Translations under genes and position numbers: made by a program
DNA from: Marinobacter sp. es.048
Lineage (GTDB): Bacteria > Pseudomonadota > Gammaproteobacteria > Pseudomonadales > Oleiphilaceae
Assembly: GCF_900188435.1 (NCBI RefSeq)
Contig: NZ_FYFA01000002.1
Coordinates: forward strand, 1,054,001 to 1,118,000
Length of the DNA stretch: 64,000 nucleotides
Reading direction: 5' to 3'
The notes under the pieces: model-generated
Database searches by the model: none
What the model saw: only the letters and a program-made list of their open reading frames with translations
Told to the model about the DNA's origin: nothing
Part shown: one piece after another, positions 8,057-17,231 of the stretch
Layout of the letters: each line of letters opens with the position of its first letter
Position numbering within the stretch: the stretch's first letter is position 1

Positions 8057-9211
8057 ATGGCCCAATCTACCCGTATCGCAGTAACCCCGGGCGACGGCAT
8101 AGGCCCTGAAGTGGTGGCCGAAGCTGTGCGCTGTCTGGAGACCCTGCGCGCCAAACACGGCCTGGACCTTGAGTGGACGCGTTTCCCGTGGCCATCCCAC
8201 GCCTGGCATGAGGAATACGGGGAATCCATGCCTGCGGATGCCCTGGGTCAGTTGCAGAAGTACGATGCCATCCTGTTGGGCGCTCTCGGCGATCCCGGTC
8301 CTGTGGACGATCCGGAGCGTTACCTGTTGCCAGACAGTATTTCCCTGGCGCCACTGCTGGACATGCGCAAAGGTTTCGATCAATGGGTCTGCGAGCGCCC
8401 GGCCCGGCTTCTGCCCGGTGCCCGCCAATACCTGGCGGATGAACGCGCTAAAGACATCGACATGCTGGTGATTCGTGAAAATTCCGAGGGTGAGTACGTT
8501 AGCCAGGGTGGCCGGTTGCGCAAGGGCACGCCAGACGAAGTAGCTACCCAGATGGAAGTGTTCACGCGCAAGGCAACCGACCGGATCATCCGTTACGGGT
8601 TTGAACAGGCCCGAAACCGCGCGGCAGACCGGGTCAAAGAGGGTTGCACGCGGACATTCAGAACACTGGATGGCAAAACCTGTGAGAGCCAGGTGTGCCT
8701 GGTGACCAAGCGTAATGCCTTGCGCTACTGGGGCGATATGTACACCGAGGCTTTCGACGAAATCAGCAAGGAATACCCGGATGTGGCCACACACCACGAG
8801 TTAGTGGACGCGGCCTGCATGAAGTTCGTGCAAAGCCCCTGGGCCTTTGATGTGGTGGTGGCCAGTAACCTGCAGGGCGACATCCTGACGGACTTGGCCG
8901 CAGTACTGTCAGGCGGCATGGGCGTTGCGCCTTCCTGCAATCTGAACCCGACCGATCCGGATATGCCTTCCATGTTCGAACCTACCCACGGCAGCGCTCC
9001 GGATATTGCCGGCCAGGGCCTGGCCGATCCCACCGCCATGATCTTTACCACTGCCCGCATGCTTGAATGGCTGGGACGCAAAGATCCTGCCATTGCAGCG
9101 GCTGGCAAGGAACTGTTCGATGCAGTGGCTGCAGATCTTGCCGAAAACGCAGGGAGTCGACGAGGCACCCACGAAATTGGCTCTGCGATCTGCGAGAGGC
9201 TGTCTCAGTAA
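8057..9211 (+). CDS. Isocitrate/isopropylmalate-type dehydrogenase (possible tartrate or D-malate dehydrogenase)
   Basis: This 384-residue NAD(P)- and metal-dependent beta-decarboxylating dehydrogenase shows TPGDGIGPEV at the N-terminus, the substrate-phosphate/carboxylate region RENSEGEY, the Lys in VTKRNALRYW, DAACM, the metal site SNLQGDILTDLAA and the NAD motif EPTHGSAPDIAGQG. ATG at 8057 is chosen because AAAAGGAG lies 8 nt upstream; an in-frame ATG 75 nt earlier lacks this. It is longer than typical leuB and no leu genes flank it, so a tartrate or D-malate dehydrogenase-like role is more likely than leucine synthesis. The substrate is inferred. Confidence 0.85.
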   Translation: MAQSTRIAVTPGDGIGPEVVAEAVRCLETLRAKHGLDLEWTRFPWPSHAWHEEYGESMPADALGQLQKYDAILLGALGDPGPVDDPERYLLPDSISLAPLLDMRKGFDQWVCERPARLLPGARQYLADERAKDIDMLVIRENSEGEYVSQGGRLRKGTPDEVATQMEVFTRKATDRIIRYGFEQARNRAADRVKEGCTRTFRTLDGKTCESQVCLVTKRNALRYWGDMYTEAFDEISKEYPDVATHHELVDAACMKFVQSPWAFDVVVASNLQGDILTDLAAVLSGGMGVAPSCNLNPTDPDMPSMFEPTHGSAPDIAGQGLADPTAMIFTTARMLEWLGRKDPAIAAAGKELFDAVAADLAENAGSRRGTHEIGSAICERLSQ

Positions 9212-9218
9212 ATCAGGA

Positions 9219-9791
9219 TTACTGGTCGGCCATGACAAACTCAAGCCGGCCAGGGGCCACTCGCACATCCACAGGCATCATACCGAACATACGCTGGGCG
9301 AAATCGGTTTCGTCCAGCCGGTACACCGGCATGGTCTCCAGCATCTGGGCAACGAGCCGCATTACCGTATCGGTTACGGGCTTCAAATCCCCCTTGAAGA
9401 ACGGGGAGTCGATACTGCTCTCCAGAAGCTGTAATCGCCGGATGAAGATGGCTTTCTCGGAACTGTCGTAAACCGGGGCTCCCTCAACCTTCAAGGCAAT
9501 ATCCACCGGAAGCTTCGCCATCAACGCATTCAGGGCAACCTGCCCCCTTACGTCGATCACTGCCACGTCCCGGCCATCTGGCCCCAGGGTAATGTCCGCG
9601 TCGTCCAGGCTCAGGCTCAGCGGCGAACCGCTGCTCAACTGGTTGCGATCGAATTCGCTCACCACATCCTGAAGATGCCTTTCCAGCTCACCTTCGGAAA
9701 TCGAATAGGGCGACAGACTGGCACAGCCGCTGGCGAGCAACAGCATCAGGACCAGAAGCGCCCGAGAGATATACAGCGGCGTTCTATTCAT
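9219..9791 (-). CDS. DUF1439/YceB-like lipoprotein
   Basis: This 190-residue protein has a lipoprotein signal peptide: Arg-rich start, hydrophobic core, then lipobox LLASGC with Cys near residue 23. The mature part resembles the DUF1439 (YceB) family of outer-membrane-associated lipoproteins of unknown function. The start at 9791 (MNRTPLY) is preferred over one 7 codons earlier because it gives a normal signal peptide. It overlaps the end of the upstream CPXCG gene by 8 nt, so the two are probably cotranscribed. Confidence 0.8.
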   Translation of the reverse strand: MNRTPLYISRALLVLMLLLASGCASLSPYSISEGELERHLQDVVSEFDRNQLSSGSPLSLSLDDADITLGPDGRDVAVIDVRGQVALNALMAKLPVDIALKVEGAPVYDSSEKAIFIRRLQLLESSIDSPFFKGDLKPVTDTVMRLVAQMLETMPVYRLDETDFAQRMFGMMPVDVRVAPGRLEFVMADQ

Positions 9792-9975
9792 TTTCAGCCC
9801 GGGCCTCGACATGAGGCGTCAGAGTGTCGTCAAAAACCACGTGTATCAAAATGGGTCTGCAGCAGACCTGGCAATCCTCGACATACTCCTGGTCCGGTAC
9901 CGACGGGTCGACGCTGATATCCAGCGTCTCCCAGCAGTACGGGCACTGAATCAATACCGATTCCAGGGCTGACAT
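9784..9975 (-). CDS. CPXCG-motif cysteine-rich protein
   Basis: This 63-residue protein has two Cys pairs (CPYCWE and CQVCCRPI), a predicted zinc-binding pattern typical of the CPXCG-motif family common in Proteobacteria. The C-terminus is acidic. It lies between the aminotransferase and the lipoprotein gene on the same strand, 9 nt after the former. Its molecular role is unknown. Confidence 0.85.
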   Translation of the reverse strand: MSALESVLIQCPYCWETLDISVDPSVPDQEYVEDCQVCCRPILIHVVFDDTLTPHVEARAENE

Positions 9976-9984
9976 GGCATCACC

Positions 9985-11211
9985 TCAGAACTGTTGCTTG
10001 GCCATCCATGGGATGACGCGATCAAACGCCTCTTCCAGTTTCTCGCAAGTTGTGGAGAAGCTGATCCTTACAGCGTTGGTACACCCTTCACCAAAGGCAT
10101 CGCCAGGCACCATACAAACACCGGTTTCCTTCAGCATCCGCAGGGCCAGATCCGAGCCATCGACATGGGGCGGAAGGTCGGGGAACGCAAAAAAGGCACC
10201 ACCAGGCTTGTAGCCCGTCATGTAGGGGGTCTGGTCAACCAGCTCGACGACCTTGTCCCGCCGTTCACGATAGATATCAACCATATCGCGAACGCACTGC
10301 TGGTCACCTGTCAGCGCGGCCACACCGGCAAACTGGGACGGCGTATTGGCCACGGAGGTGGTGAACATGTGGAAGCGACGCAGAGATTTGATGGCCGCCT
10401 GGCTGGCAATCACCCAGCCAACCCGCAGACCCGCCATGCTGTAGGTTTTTGAAAAACTGCTGATGCACATGATGTTGTCCAGATCCATCGAGCAGTTCAG
10501 CACGCTGGCGAAGTCTTCGTCATCAAAGATCAGGTGGTCGTAGACTTCATCGGCATACACCTGAATTCCCCGATAGGCGCATTCCTCCAGAATGGTTTCC
10601 ACGGTGCTACGCGGGTAAACCGCCCCGGTCGGGTTGTTGGGATTGTTCAGGATCAGCGCATAAGTCCTGGGCCCCATGGCCTTGATGACCTCATCCGGAT
10701 CCAGCTGGTGGTTATTCTCTGCCCGGGTCTGCACAAACTTTACCTCACCACCGTTCATACGAATCAGGGGCGCATAAAGCAAAAACGACGGGTCCGTCAC
10801 GATAAACTGCCGCCCGGGCGCAGAGGTGGCGGAAATAGCCAGGTACATGGCCTCTGTGGCGCCGCTGGTAATCAGGATATTGTCCCGCGTCAGCTTACGG
10901 TTGTAACGCTTGCCGTAGTAATCGCGCAGAGCCACCAGCAGCTCCGGCAGGCCGGCATCCATGGTATAGCCGGTCTGTCCCGCATTGAGCGCATCGATAT
11001 AGGCATCGATCACGTGCTTGGGAGTCGGCAGATCCGGCTGACCGATGGAAAGATGAATGACATCCTTCATTGTGGCCGCCATATTCACCATGCGCCGGAT
11101 GCCCGGCACCGGGATAGCCTGCATGGCAGGGTTCCAACTGGCCTTCGTTTTCCGGTACTTCACTCTACGCGGTTTGGCCTGGCCAGTTTCTTTGTTGGCG
11201 GCTTCTGCCAT
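9985..11211 (-). CDS. PLP-dependent class I/II aminotransferase
   Basis: This 408-residue fold-type I aminotransferase should exchange an amino group between an amino acid and a 2-oxoacid. Visible motifs are the N-terminal SIGQPD, LITSGATEA (cofactor phosphate region), NNPNNPTG, ADEVYDHL and the Schiff-base Lys255 in SSFSKTYSMAGLRVGW, with a late Arg in AVRISFS. ATG at 11211 is chosen over one 8 codons upstream because GGAGG lies just before it. The first 25 residues are basic. It is divergent from a 2-hydroxyacid dehydrogenase. Aspartate/aromatic-type substrates are plausible; specificity is not readable. Confidence 0.88.
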   Translation of the reverse strand: MAEAANKETGQAKPRRVKYRKTKASWNPAMQAIPVPGIRRMVNMAATMKDVIHLSIGQPDLPTPKHVIDAYIDALNAGQTGYTMDAGLPELLVALRDYYGKRYNRKLTRDNILITSGATEAMYLAISATSAPGRQFIVTDPSFLLYAPLIRMNGGEVKFVQTRAENNHQLDPDEVIKAMGPRTYALILNNPNNPTGAVYPRSTVETILEECAYRGIQVYADEVYDHLIFDDEDFASVLNCSMDLDNIMCISSFSKTYSMAGLRVGWVIASQAAIKSLRRFHMFTTSVANTPSQFAGVAALTGDQQCVRDMVDIYRERRDKVVELVDQTPYMTGYKPGGAFFAFPDLPPHVDGSDLALRMLKETGVCMVPGDAFGEGCTNAVRISFSTTCEKLEEAFDRVIPWMAKQQF

Positions 11212-11450
11212 AAACACCTCCTGCAGACGGGGCAAATAAGATTCACCCCTGCAGGTTAGTCAGTATGGGTGCCCTCTACAAGACAAAAACTCATATAGAT
11301 GATGTACGTGAAAGTACCGCCATCAACGCTGTGAGTGGAAATTCTGGTGCCCCGCAAGTTGACCCGACAGAGCCTGCCGACCAGACTGTTATTTCCCCTC
11401 GGGGCAAAGACCAGTTCAACGAAGTCATTCATCAAAAAGGCGGAGGCTCA

Positions 11451-12434
11451 ATGACTCAGCACAGCAAACCTGTTGTTACCGTTCTCACCGCGCCGGGAGA
11501 GCAGGAACCGCCGGGAATGGACGCAGTAAGGGCCCGCGCCGATGTGCGCTTTGCCTGTGACGAGCCAACCCTTCGCGACACCCTGCCGGGCACCGATATC
11601 ATGATGGTGACGGACTTTCGCACAGAGGCCCTCGCGGCCGCCTGGCACACGGCAGACAAGCTGAAATGGATTCACGCTACCAGTGCTGGCGTGGATGCGC
11701 TGATGTTCCCCGATCTGATCAAAGGTGATGTCACCGTGACCAATGCCCGAGGCATTTTCGACCGCACCATTGCCGAGTATGTGCTCTGCACCATCCTGAT
11801 GTTCGCCAAGGACTTCCCGACCTCCATCCGGCTGCAAATGAAGCACCAGTGGAAACACCGGGATACAGAGAGGGCTGAGGGCAAGCAGGTTCTGGTGGTC
11901 GGCGCCGGCTCCATTGGCCGGCAAATTGGCCGCCTGGCCGGCGCTGCCGGATTAAAGGCACACGGCATTGCCCGAAAGCCGAGAAAGGATGACCCGGATT
12001 TCGTGGCGGTACACGGCAATGACGATCTCTACGAGCAGCTCAGCCACGCGGACTTCGTGGTGATTGCCGCTCCCTTGACGCCCCAGACCGAAGGTCTGTT
12101 TGACGAGAAAGCCTTCAAGGCCATGAAAAAGTCCGCCCGCCTGATCAACATTGGGCGTGGCCCGATCGTCAAAACCGATGACCTGGTGACGGCCCTCAAC
12201 AATGGCGATATTGCCGGCGCCGGACTGGATGTCTTCGAAGAAGAGCCTTTGGCAGAAGATCACCCGCTCTGGGACATGGAGAACGTCACTATGACCGCCC
12301 ACATGGCCGGTGACTTCATAGGCTGGAAACGAGCACTGACCGACCAGTTCCTGGAGAATTTCGACCGCTGGCACAAGGGTGAGGAACTGTTCAACCTGGT
12401 GGACAAGGAACTGGGATACGCCGGCAGCAAATAA
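11451..12434 (+). CDS. D-2-hydroxyacid dehydrogenase family protein
   Basis: This 327-residue NAD(P)-dependent 2-oxoacid reductase is of the D-isomer-specific 2-hydroxyacid dehydrogenase family. The Rossmann motif VVGAGSIGRQIG is near the middle, followed by the catalytic Arg in NIGRGPIV, the Glu in DVFEEEPL and a His in MTAHMAGD. ATG at 11451 is chosen because CGGAGG lies a few bases upstream and homology-like sequence begins there. The frame stays open for 62 more codons upstream with non-conserved-looking sequence. A strong terminator follows the stop. Substrate (glyoxylate, hydroxypyruvate or other) is not determined. Confidence 0.87.
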   Translation: MTQHSKPVVTVLTAPGEQEPPGMDAVRARADVRFACDEPTLRDTLPGTDIMMVTDFRTEALAAAWHTADKLKWIHATSAGVDALMFPDLIKGDVTVTNARGIFDRTIAEYVLCTILMFAKDFPTSIRLQMKHQWKHRDTERAEGKQVLVVGAGSIGRQIGRLAGAAGLKAHGIARKPRKDDPDFVAVHGNDDLYEQLSHADFVVIAAPLTPQTEGLFDEKAFKAMKKSARLINIGRGPIVKTDDLVTALNNGDIAGAGLDVFEEEPLAEDHPLWDMENVTMTAHMAGDFIGWKRALTDQFLENFDRWHKGEELFNLVDKELGYAGSK

Positions 12435-12459
12435 CCGACTTTATCGCTCAGTCAAAACA

Positions 12460-12490
12460 AACGGGAGCCCGAAGGCTCCCGTTGTGTTTC
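12460..12490 (+). terminator. Rho-independent terminator after 2-hydroxyacid dehydrogenase gene
   Basis: A 10-bp stem (12460-12469 with 12474-12483) closes a CGAA tetraloop and is followed by the T-rich GTGTTTCTC. It lies 26 nt after the 2-hydroxyacid dehydrogenase stop and can also serve the convergent response regulator gene. Confidence 0.8.
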
Positions 12491-12508
12491 TCAATTCGTA
12501 AAACCAAA

Positions 12509-13174
12509 TCAGCTACCAGACAACGACTGATCCGAAGGATCGATCTCCATCTGCTGGATCGCGATTACCGCCTGGGTGCGGTTCCGCACACCAAGCTTCC
12601 GGAAAACCGCCGTAATATGTGCCTTGATGGTGGCTTCCGACACATCCAGATCATAGGCGATCTGCTTGTTCAGAAGCCCCTCGGCCAACATACCCAGCAC
12701 CCGAAACTGTTGCGGAGTCAGCGACGCGAGCTTCTCGGAAAAGTCCGTGGCATCCGAATGCATCTGCTCGATCTTGTCTGCCACACCAGCCGGCAACCAG
12801 ACATCCCCTTCCAGGACAGCCTGAATCGCCTCGGTGATGGTGGGCAGCGGCGCCGATTTCGGAATGAAGCCGGAAGCACCGTAGTCAATCGAGCGACGCA
12901 TGACCTGCAATTCCTCGGATCCTGACACAACCACCACCGGCAGCCCCGGGTACTGCCCGCGCATGAACACGAGCCCGGAGAAGCCGTGAGCTCCCGGCAT
13001 ATTGAGATCCAGCAGAACCAGATCCGCATCCGGGTGTGACTCTACCGCCGCCTGCAGTGCCTTGATGCTGTCGACTTCCACCGTCTCGGCATCGGGCACC
13101 GCCTGACTGACCGCCTGCTTCAGTGCTGCGCGAAACAGCGGGTGATCATCAGCGACGATAATTGTTTGTGCCAT
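12509..13174 (-). CDS. LuxR/NarL-type response regulator next to acs
   Basis: This 221-residue regulator has an N-terminal receiver domain (acidic pair ADDHP, phospho-acceptor Asp in LVLLDLNMPG, Lys in FIPKSAP) and a C-terminal LuxR-type helix-turn-helix (LTPQQFRVLGMLAEGLLNKQIAYDL...VRNRTQAV). It lies immediately downstream of acs on the same strand with a 44-nt gap. This matches ErdR/CrbR-like regulators that control acs and ethanol or acetate oxidation in pseudomonads and vibrios. No sensor kinase is adjacent. Control of acs is inference from neighbourhood and family. Confidence 0.88.
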   Translation of the reverse strand: MAQTIIVADDHPLFRAALKQAVSQAVPDAETVEVDSIKALQAAVESHPDADLVLLDLNMPGAHGFSGLVFMRGQYPGLPVVVVSGSEELQVMRRSIDYGASGFIPKSAPLPTITEAIQAVLEGDVWLPAGVADKIEQMHSDATDFSEKLASLTPQQFRVLGMLAEGLLNKQIAYDLDVSEATIKAHITAVFRKLGVRNRTQAVIAIQQMEIDPSDQSLSGS

Positions 13175-13218
13175 TCAACAGATTCCTTACAGGTACATGG
13201 CCTGGTAACACACAGGCG

Positions 13219-15168
13219 TTACTGGTTCGCACGACCGCTGATCAGGTCATCGACTACACCCGGATCCGCCAGCGTAGAGGTATCACCCAACTGGTCGTGC
13301 TCGTTAGCGGCAATCTTACGCAAAATACGCCGCATAATCTTGCCAGAACGCGTTTTGGGCAGTCCAGGGGCCCACTGGATCACATCAGGAGAGGCAATAG
13401 GGCCAATTTCCTTGCGCACCCACTGGACAAGCTCTTTCTTCAGATCGTCAGAAGGTTCCTGTCCGTGTACCAGCGTTACGTAGACATAGATGCCCTGACC
13501 CTTGATGTCGTGCGGATAGCCAACAACTGCAGCTTCTGCGACCTTCTCATGGGAGACAAGCGCGCTTTCCACTTCGGCGGTACCCAGACGGTGGCCTGAC
13601 ACGTTCAACACATCGTCGACACGACCTGTGATCCAGTAATACCCGTCTTCATCGCGACGGGCACCGTCACCGGTAAAGTACATGCCCTTGTAAGTGCTGA
13701 AATAGGTCTGCACGAAGCGCTCATGATCGCCGTAGATAGTGCGCATCTGACCCGGCCAGCTGTCCAGAATGACCAGGTTACCCTCGGTTTTGCCTTCGAG
13801 GATATTGCCATCATTATCCACCAGTGCCGGCTGGACACCGAAGAAAGGAACGGTGGCGGAACCCGGCTTCAGATCAATAGCGCCAGGCAGCGGAGAAATC
13901 AGGATGCCCCCGGTCTCGGTCTGCCACCAGGTGTCGACAATCGGGCACTTGCTGTTACCGATGACACGGTGGTACCACTCCCAGGCTTCCGGGTTGATCG
14001 GTTCGCCCACGGAACCCAGCAATTTCAGGCTTTCGCGGGTGGTGCCGTTCATGCAGGACTCGCCTTCAGCCATCAGGGCGCGAATCGCGGTCGGAGCCGT
14101 GTACAGGATATTCACCTTGTGCTTGTCGACCACCTGACCCATGCGCGAGCTGTCCGGGTAGTTTGGCACGCCCTCGAACAGAACGGTGATGGCACCATTA
14201 GCGAGCGGGCCATACAGGATATAACTGTGTCCAGTGACCCAACCGAAGTCAGCAGTACACCAGTAGACATCACCATCGTGATAATCAAAGACGTACTCGT
14301 GGGTCATGGACGTGTAGACCATGTATCCGCCGGTGGTGTGCAGAACACCCTTCGGCGCACCAGTCGAGCCGGAGGTGTAAAGCATGAACAGCGGGTCTTC
14401 GGCGTTCATGGGTTCTGGCGGGCAGTCCGCCGATGCGGACTTCATCAGATCCTCATAACGCGCGTCACGGGCATCATTCCAGGGCACTTCGGAATTGCCG
14501 GTACGGGTCACAACCACCACTTTCTCGACATTGGCGGCGTCTTCGTTCTTGAGGGCCGCATCCACGTTCTTTTTCAACGGAATCTTGCGGCCGCCACGAA
14601 CACCTTCATCCGCGGTCACCACAAAGCGGGATTTGCCGTTCACGATCCGCGCGCCCAGGGCTTCCGGAGAGAAACCACCGAAAACGACAGAGTGAATCGC
14701 GCCGATACGAGCGCATGCCAGCATAGCGACCGCTGTCTCGACGATCATCGGCATGTAGATAGTGACAACATCACCCTTTTTCACGCCCATACCTTTCAGG
14801 ACGTTGGCGAACTTGCTGGTTTCCTCGTGCAGTTCGCGATAGGTCACGTTACGTGAATCGGCAGGATCATCACCTTCAAAAATGATCGCCGTCTGGTCGC
14901 CACGCTTTTCCAGGTGACGGTCCAGGCAGTTGGCAGAGGCGTTCAACTGACCATCTTCGAACCACTTGATGGAGAGGTTGTTGTAATCGTAGCTCGTGTT
15001 TTTCACCTTGGTGTAGGGCTTGATCCAGTCAAGGCGTTTGCCGTGCTCACCCCAGAAGGTATCCGGGTCTTCAACTGACTGACGATACATTTTTTCATAC
15101 TGTTCCCGGTTCAGAAGGGCCTGTTTGGCCACTTCCGGGCTTACCGGATATACCTGTTTATCAGTCAT
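13219..15168 (-). CDS. acs: Acetyl-CoA synthetase
   Basis: This 649-residue AMP-forming acetate-CoA ligase makes acetyl-CoA from acetate, ATP and CoA in the cytoplasm. The P-loop-like [12 protein letters not shown], the acetate-pocket WWQTETGG, the hinge region [20 protein letters not shown] and the acetylatable Lys in [11 protein letters not shown] are all present. The length matches bacterial Acs (about 650). GGGGGAGC precedes the ATG. It lies upstream of a LuxR-type response regulator likely to be its regulator, and 300 nt from the fatty acyl-CoA reductase gene on the same strand. Confidence 0.97.
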   Translation of the reverse strand: MTDKQVYPVSPEVAKQALLNREQYEKMYRQSVEDPDTFWGEHGKRLDWIKPYTKVKNTSYDYNNLSIKWFEDGQLNASANCLDRHLEKRGDQTAIIFEGDDPADSRNVTYRELHEETSKFANVLKGMGVKKGDVVTIYMPMIVETAVAMLACARIGAIHSVVFGGFSPEALGARIVNGKSRFVVTADEGVRGGRKIPLKKNVDAALKNEDAANVEKVVVVTRTGNSEVPWNDARDARYEDLMKSASADCPPEPMNAEDPLFMLYTSGSTGAPKGVLHTTGGYMVYTSMTHEYVFDYHDGDVYWCTADFGWVTGHSYILYGPLANGAITVLFEGVPNYPDSSRMGQVVDKHKVNILYTAPTAIRALMAEGESCMNGTTRESLKLLGSVGEPINPEAWEWYHRVIGNSKCPIVDTWWQTETGGILISPLPGAIDLKPGSATVPFFGVQPALVDNDGNILEGKTEGNLVILDSWPGQMRTIYGDHERFVQTYFSTYKGMYFTGDGARRDEDGYYWITGRVDDVLNVSGHRLGTAEVESALVSHEKVAEAAVVGYPHDIKGQGIYVYVTLVHGQEPSDDLKKELVQWVRKEIGPIASPDVIQWAPGLPKTRSGKIMRRILRKIAANEHDQLGDTSTLADPGVVDDLISGRANQ

Positions 15169-15437
15169 TGTGCTCCCCCTTTAGTCAGAGTCTGTTGTCA
15201 TTGTCGGTTTTGGAATTCAGACGTTCAGGCCTCTCCGGCCCTGTAGACGGATAGTGGTAGTTCACCATGCTAGCCACTACACAATGAATTAGACTAACGT
15301 CCTAATCCGCCTGAACTTTTAGCCCAAAAAGGTCGATAACCCGCAAGAAAACAACGGTAAATTGCGCCGAACGAGAAGCTTTCTAAAGGATAGTTCTATT
15401 GGAGCCGATGGCAAACCCGGAAGGAAAACGGTCGGAC
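15169..15437 (-). promoter_or_regulatory. acs upstream region with imperfect inverted repeat
   Basis: This gene-free stretch between acs and the acyl-CoA reductase terminator contains the near-palindrome TAGTGGTAG (15252-15260) and CTAGCCACTA (15270-15279), a candidate regulator site about 90 nt before the acs start. The remainder is AT-rich with no open reading frame or recognised RNA. No specific sigma site was assigned. Confidence 0.4.
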
Positions 15438-15438
15438 A

Positions 15439-15466
15439 GAAAAAAGCCCGGTCTTCTCGACCGGGC
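15439..15466 (-). terminator. Rho-independent terminator after fatty acyl-CoA reductase gene
   Basis: Read on the minus strand, an 8-bp GC-rich stem (15459-15466 with 15446-15453) and a 5-nt loop are followed by a run of T residues (15440-15445), starting 7 nt after the reductase stop. This is a canonical intrinsic terminator. Confidence 0.9.
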
Positions 15467-15473
15467 TCTGGAT

Positions 15474-17009
15474 TCATGCTGCCTTTTTTCGAGCCTTGGC
15501 TGAGCGCAGGCTGTACACCTTGCGCTCCTTGAGGGCGTAGCGGTTGAGCCCTGCGAGGTGGATCTTGCGCAGGTAAACCGACCAGTCAATCTGGCGTGCG
15601 TCCACCGGAAACAGCACCTTGTCCAGCTCGCCCATCCTCGATGCCAGGGCCAGCAGATCATCATTCCGGAAGATGTAGTCCGGCGCGGTGTAGAAACCGA
15701 AGATGGTGGCCAGCGAGCGGGTCGTGTCAAGATTCCGGAGCACTTTCAACTCGCGATTCTGGCCCAGCATGCGCAAAACCTTCCCGGTAATGCTCAGTGG
15801 AGCGCGCACCCCGCCGACAACGGCATCGAACAACCGGCGGTTAACCGCAATAAAGGGTTTGGTCGGCTGCCGGTAGAATAGCTGATCGTACTCTGCGAAG
15901 TTGGCTTTGGATTCCGCCATCAGGTGATCAATGAACTGTCCCAGGGAAACGGGGTTGGAGCTGCCACTGCAGCACTGATAAATCCGGTGACGGGGAGCAT
16001 CAGCAACGGCTTCGGCAGCCGCCAGAATGATGGCGTTGGCCACCAGATCCACGGGGATAACATCGATAACGCCAGCGCGTTTCCCCGGGAATAGCGTAAC
16101 CTTCTCACGGGCGTAGGCAAGGATTATGGCATCTGCCACCTTTACGCCCTCAATCCAGCCCGGTGCGGGCTCCTCGAGTGCACTTTCAATAATCGATGGG
16201 CGCACGATCGTCAGTGCGCGTCCTGACAGGGCCTTGAGCAGAAGTTGCTCACCCAGCCACTTGGTAAAGGTATAGGTATCGCTCCAGCCGTAGTGATTGG
16301 CTTCACGGATGCCCAAGTCCACCAGCTTCTTTTCCAGCATTTTTCCCGAGTAGCGAGAGCGTACGTCCGCAATCTTGTCCTCCAGCAACCGAATCAGCTC
16401 CTCAATCTCGTAATAGCCTTCCGTACTGCGGGGAATGGATTCACCCGCCGGCTTGACCACGGTCTCTGTGATCTGGCCGGAATTCATACCATTTACATAA
16501 CAGGTGGAAACCTGAAGGACCGCCAGGGCTTTGTTCTGTCGGACGAGTTGGGCGACGTTTTCGAGGCACCGGGTGTTGATGGCAAGCGCTTTGTCGAGTT
16601 CTTCACGGAAGTTCACGCTGGCTGCGGAGTTGATGATCACATCAATGCCACCGGCAAGCTTGCGAAAACGGTCACCGGGAAGGCCAAACAATGGCTCGGT
16701 CACTTCCCCGGTAACGCAGTGCACACGTTCTTCAATGAAGGTTTCGAAAGCCTCGTTGTCATCCTGACGCAGCCGATCAAAGACAGACGAGGTAGCGATC
16801 TCCTCAAAAAAGCGCTCCCGGGCATCGGGATGGCGTTTGTTTCCACGAATCAGCAGATGAATGCCGCCGATGTCAGGGACGGCGCGAATAAGCTTTTCCA
16901 GCACCACCTTGCCAAGAAAACCTGTGGTGCCGGTAATCAGAACGTGCTTGCCCCGGAGCCGCTCAAGTACTTTTGATGACGCTTCGGGATTCAGCTGCTG
17001 TGTTGCCAT
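15474..17009 (-). CDS. Alcohol-forming fatty acyl-CoA reductase (wax-ester pathway)
   Basis: This 511-residue protein closely resembles, from memory, the Marinobacter fatty acyl-CoA reductase that reduces fatty acyl-CoA with NADPH to the fatty alcohol used for wax esters. The Rossmann motif TGTTGFLGK is near residue 27 and the Tyr-Lys pair lies in DTYTFTKWLGEQ; the sterile (FAR_C) domain occupies about residues 370-500. ATG at 17009 is chosen because AAGGAG lies 6 nt upstream and the protein then starts MATQQ like its relatives; the frame extends 52 codons further without this support. It is monocistronic and ends at a clean terminator. Confidence 0.95.
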   Translation of the reverse strand: MATQQLNPEASSKVLERLRGKHVLITGTTGFLGKVVLEKLIRAVPDIGGIHLLIRGNKRHPDARERFFEEIATSSVFDRLRQDDNEAFETFIEERVHCVTGEVTEPLFGLPGDRFRKLAGGIDVIINSAASVNFREELDKALAINTRCLENVAQLVRQNKALAVLQVSTCYVNGMNSGQITETVVKPAGESIPRSTEGYYEIEELIRLLEDKIADVRSRYSGKMLEKKLVDLGIREANHYGWSDTYTFTKWLGEQLLLKALSGRALTIVRPSIIESALEEPAPGWIEGVKVADAIILAYAREKVTLFPGKRAGVIDVIPVDLVANAIILAAAEAVADAPRHRIYQCCSGSSNPVSLGQFIDHLMAESKANFAEYDQLFYRQPTKPFIAVNRRLFDAVVGGVRAPLSITGKVLRMLGQNRELKVLRNLDTTRSLATIFGFYTAPDYIFRNDDLLALASRMGELDKVLFPVDARQIDWSVYLRKIHLAGLNRYALKERKVYSLRSAKARKKAA

Positions 17010-17174
17010 GGGAGAACTCCTTCTCATTTCAATTCGTTGTCGACGCACACCTGCCAACAAAAGGAAAGTTTGCGAATCAGATTCGAAAGATGCGTTGCAT
17101 ATTGCGGGCCACGATTCAAAGTTATGCTCAATCCTTGCACAACTTTGGTGACAGAGCGGTGACACACAGCAAAG

Positions 17175-17194
17175 TTACGCTACAAAAAGCGTAA
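17175..17194. repeat. Small inverted repeat between ParA-like gene and acyl-CoA reductase gene
   Basis: A 7-bp inverted repeat (17175-17181 TTACGCT with 17188-17194 AGCGTAA) lies in the 222-nt gap upstream of the reductase and downstream of the ParA-like gene. It may be a weak terminator for the latter or an operator for the former. Nothing else was recognised in the gap. Confidence 0.35.
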
Positions 17195-17231
17195 AGAAAA
17201 TGACGGAAAAGAAGTTAGGTTTTTCTGCCTA

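Noticed and set aside
11265..11450. N-terminal extension of the 2-hydroxyacid dehydrogenase frame
   Set aside because: The extension has no conserved-looking sequence, and a good ribosome site lies before ATG 11451.
13723..14856. 377-codon plus-strand frame opposite acs
   Set aside because: Mirror of a strongly conserved coding sequence; composition and length explained by high GC.
17010..17165. 52-codon N-terminal extension of the fatty acyl-CoA reductase
   Set aside because: Cys-rich, poorly conserved-looking; AAGGAG before ATG 17009 and the family start decide.
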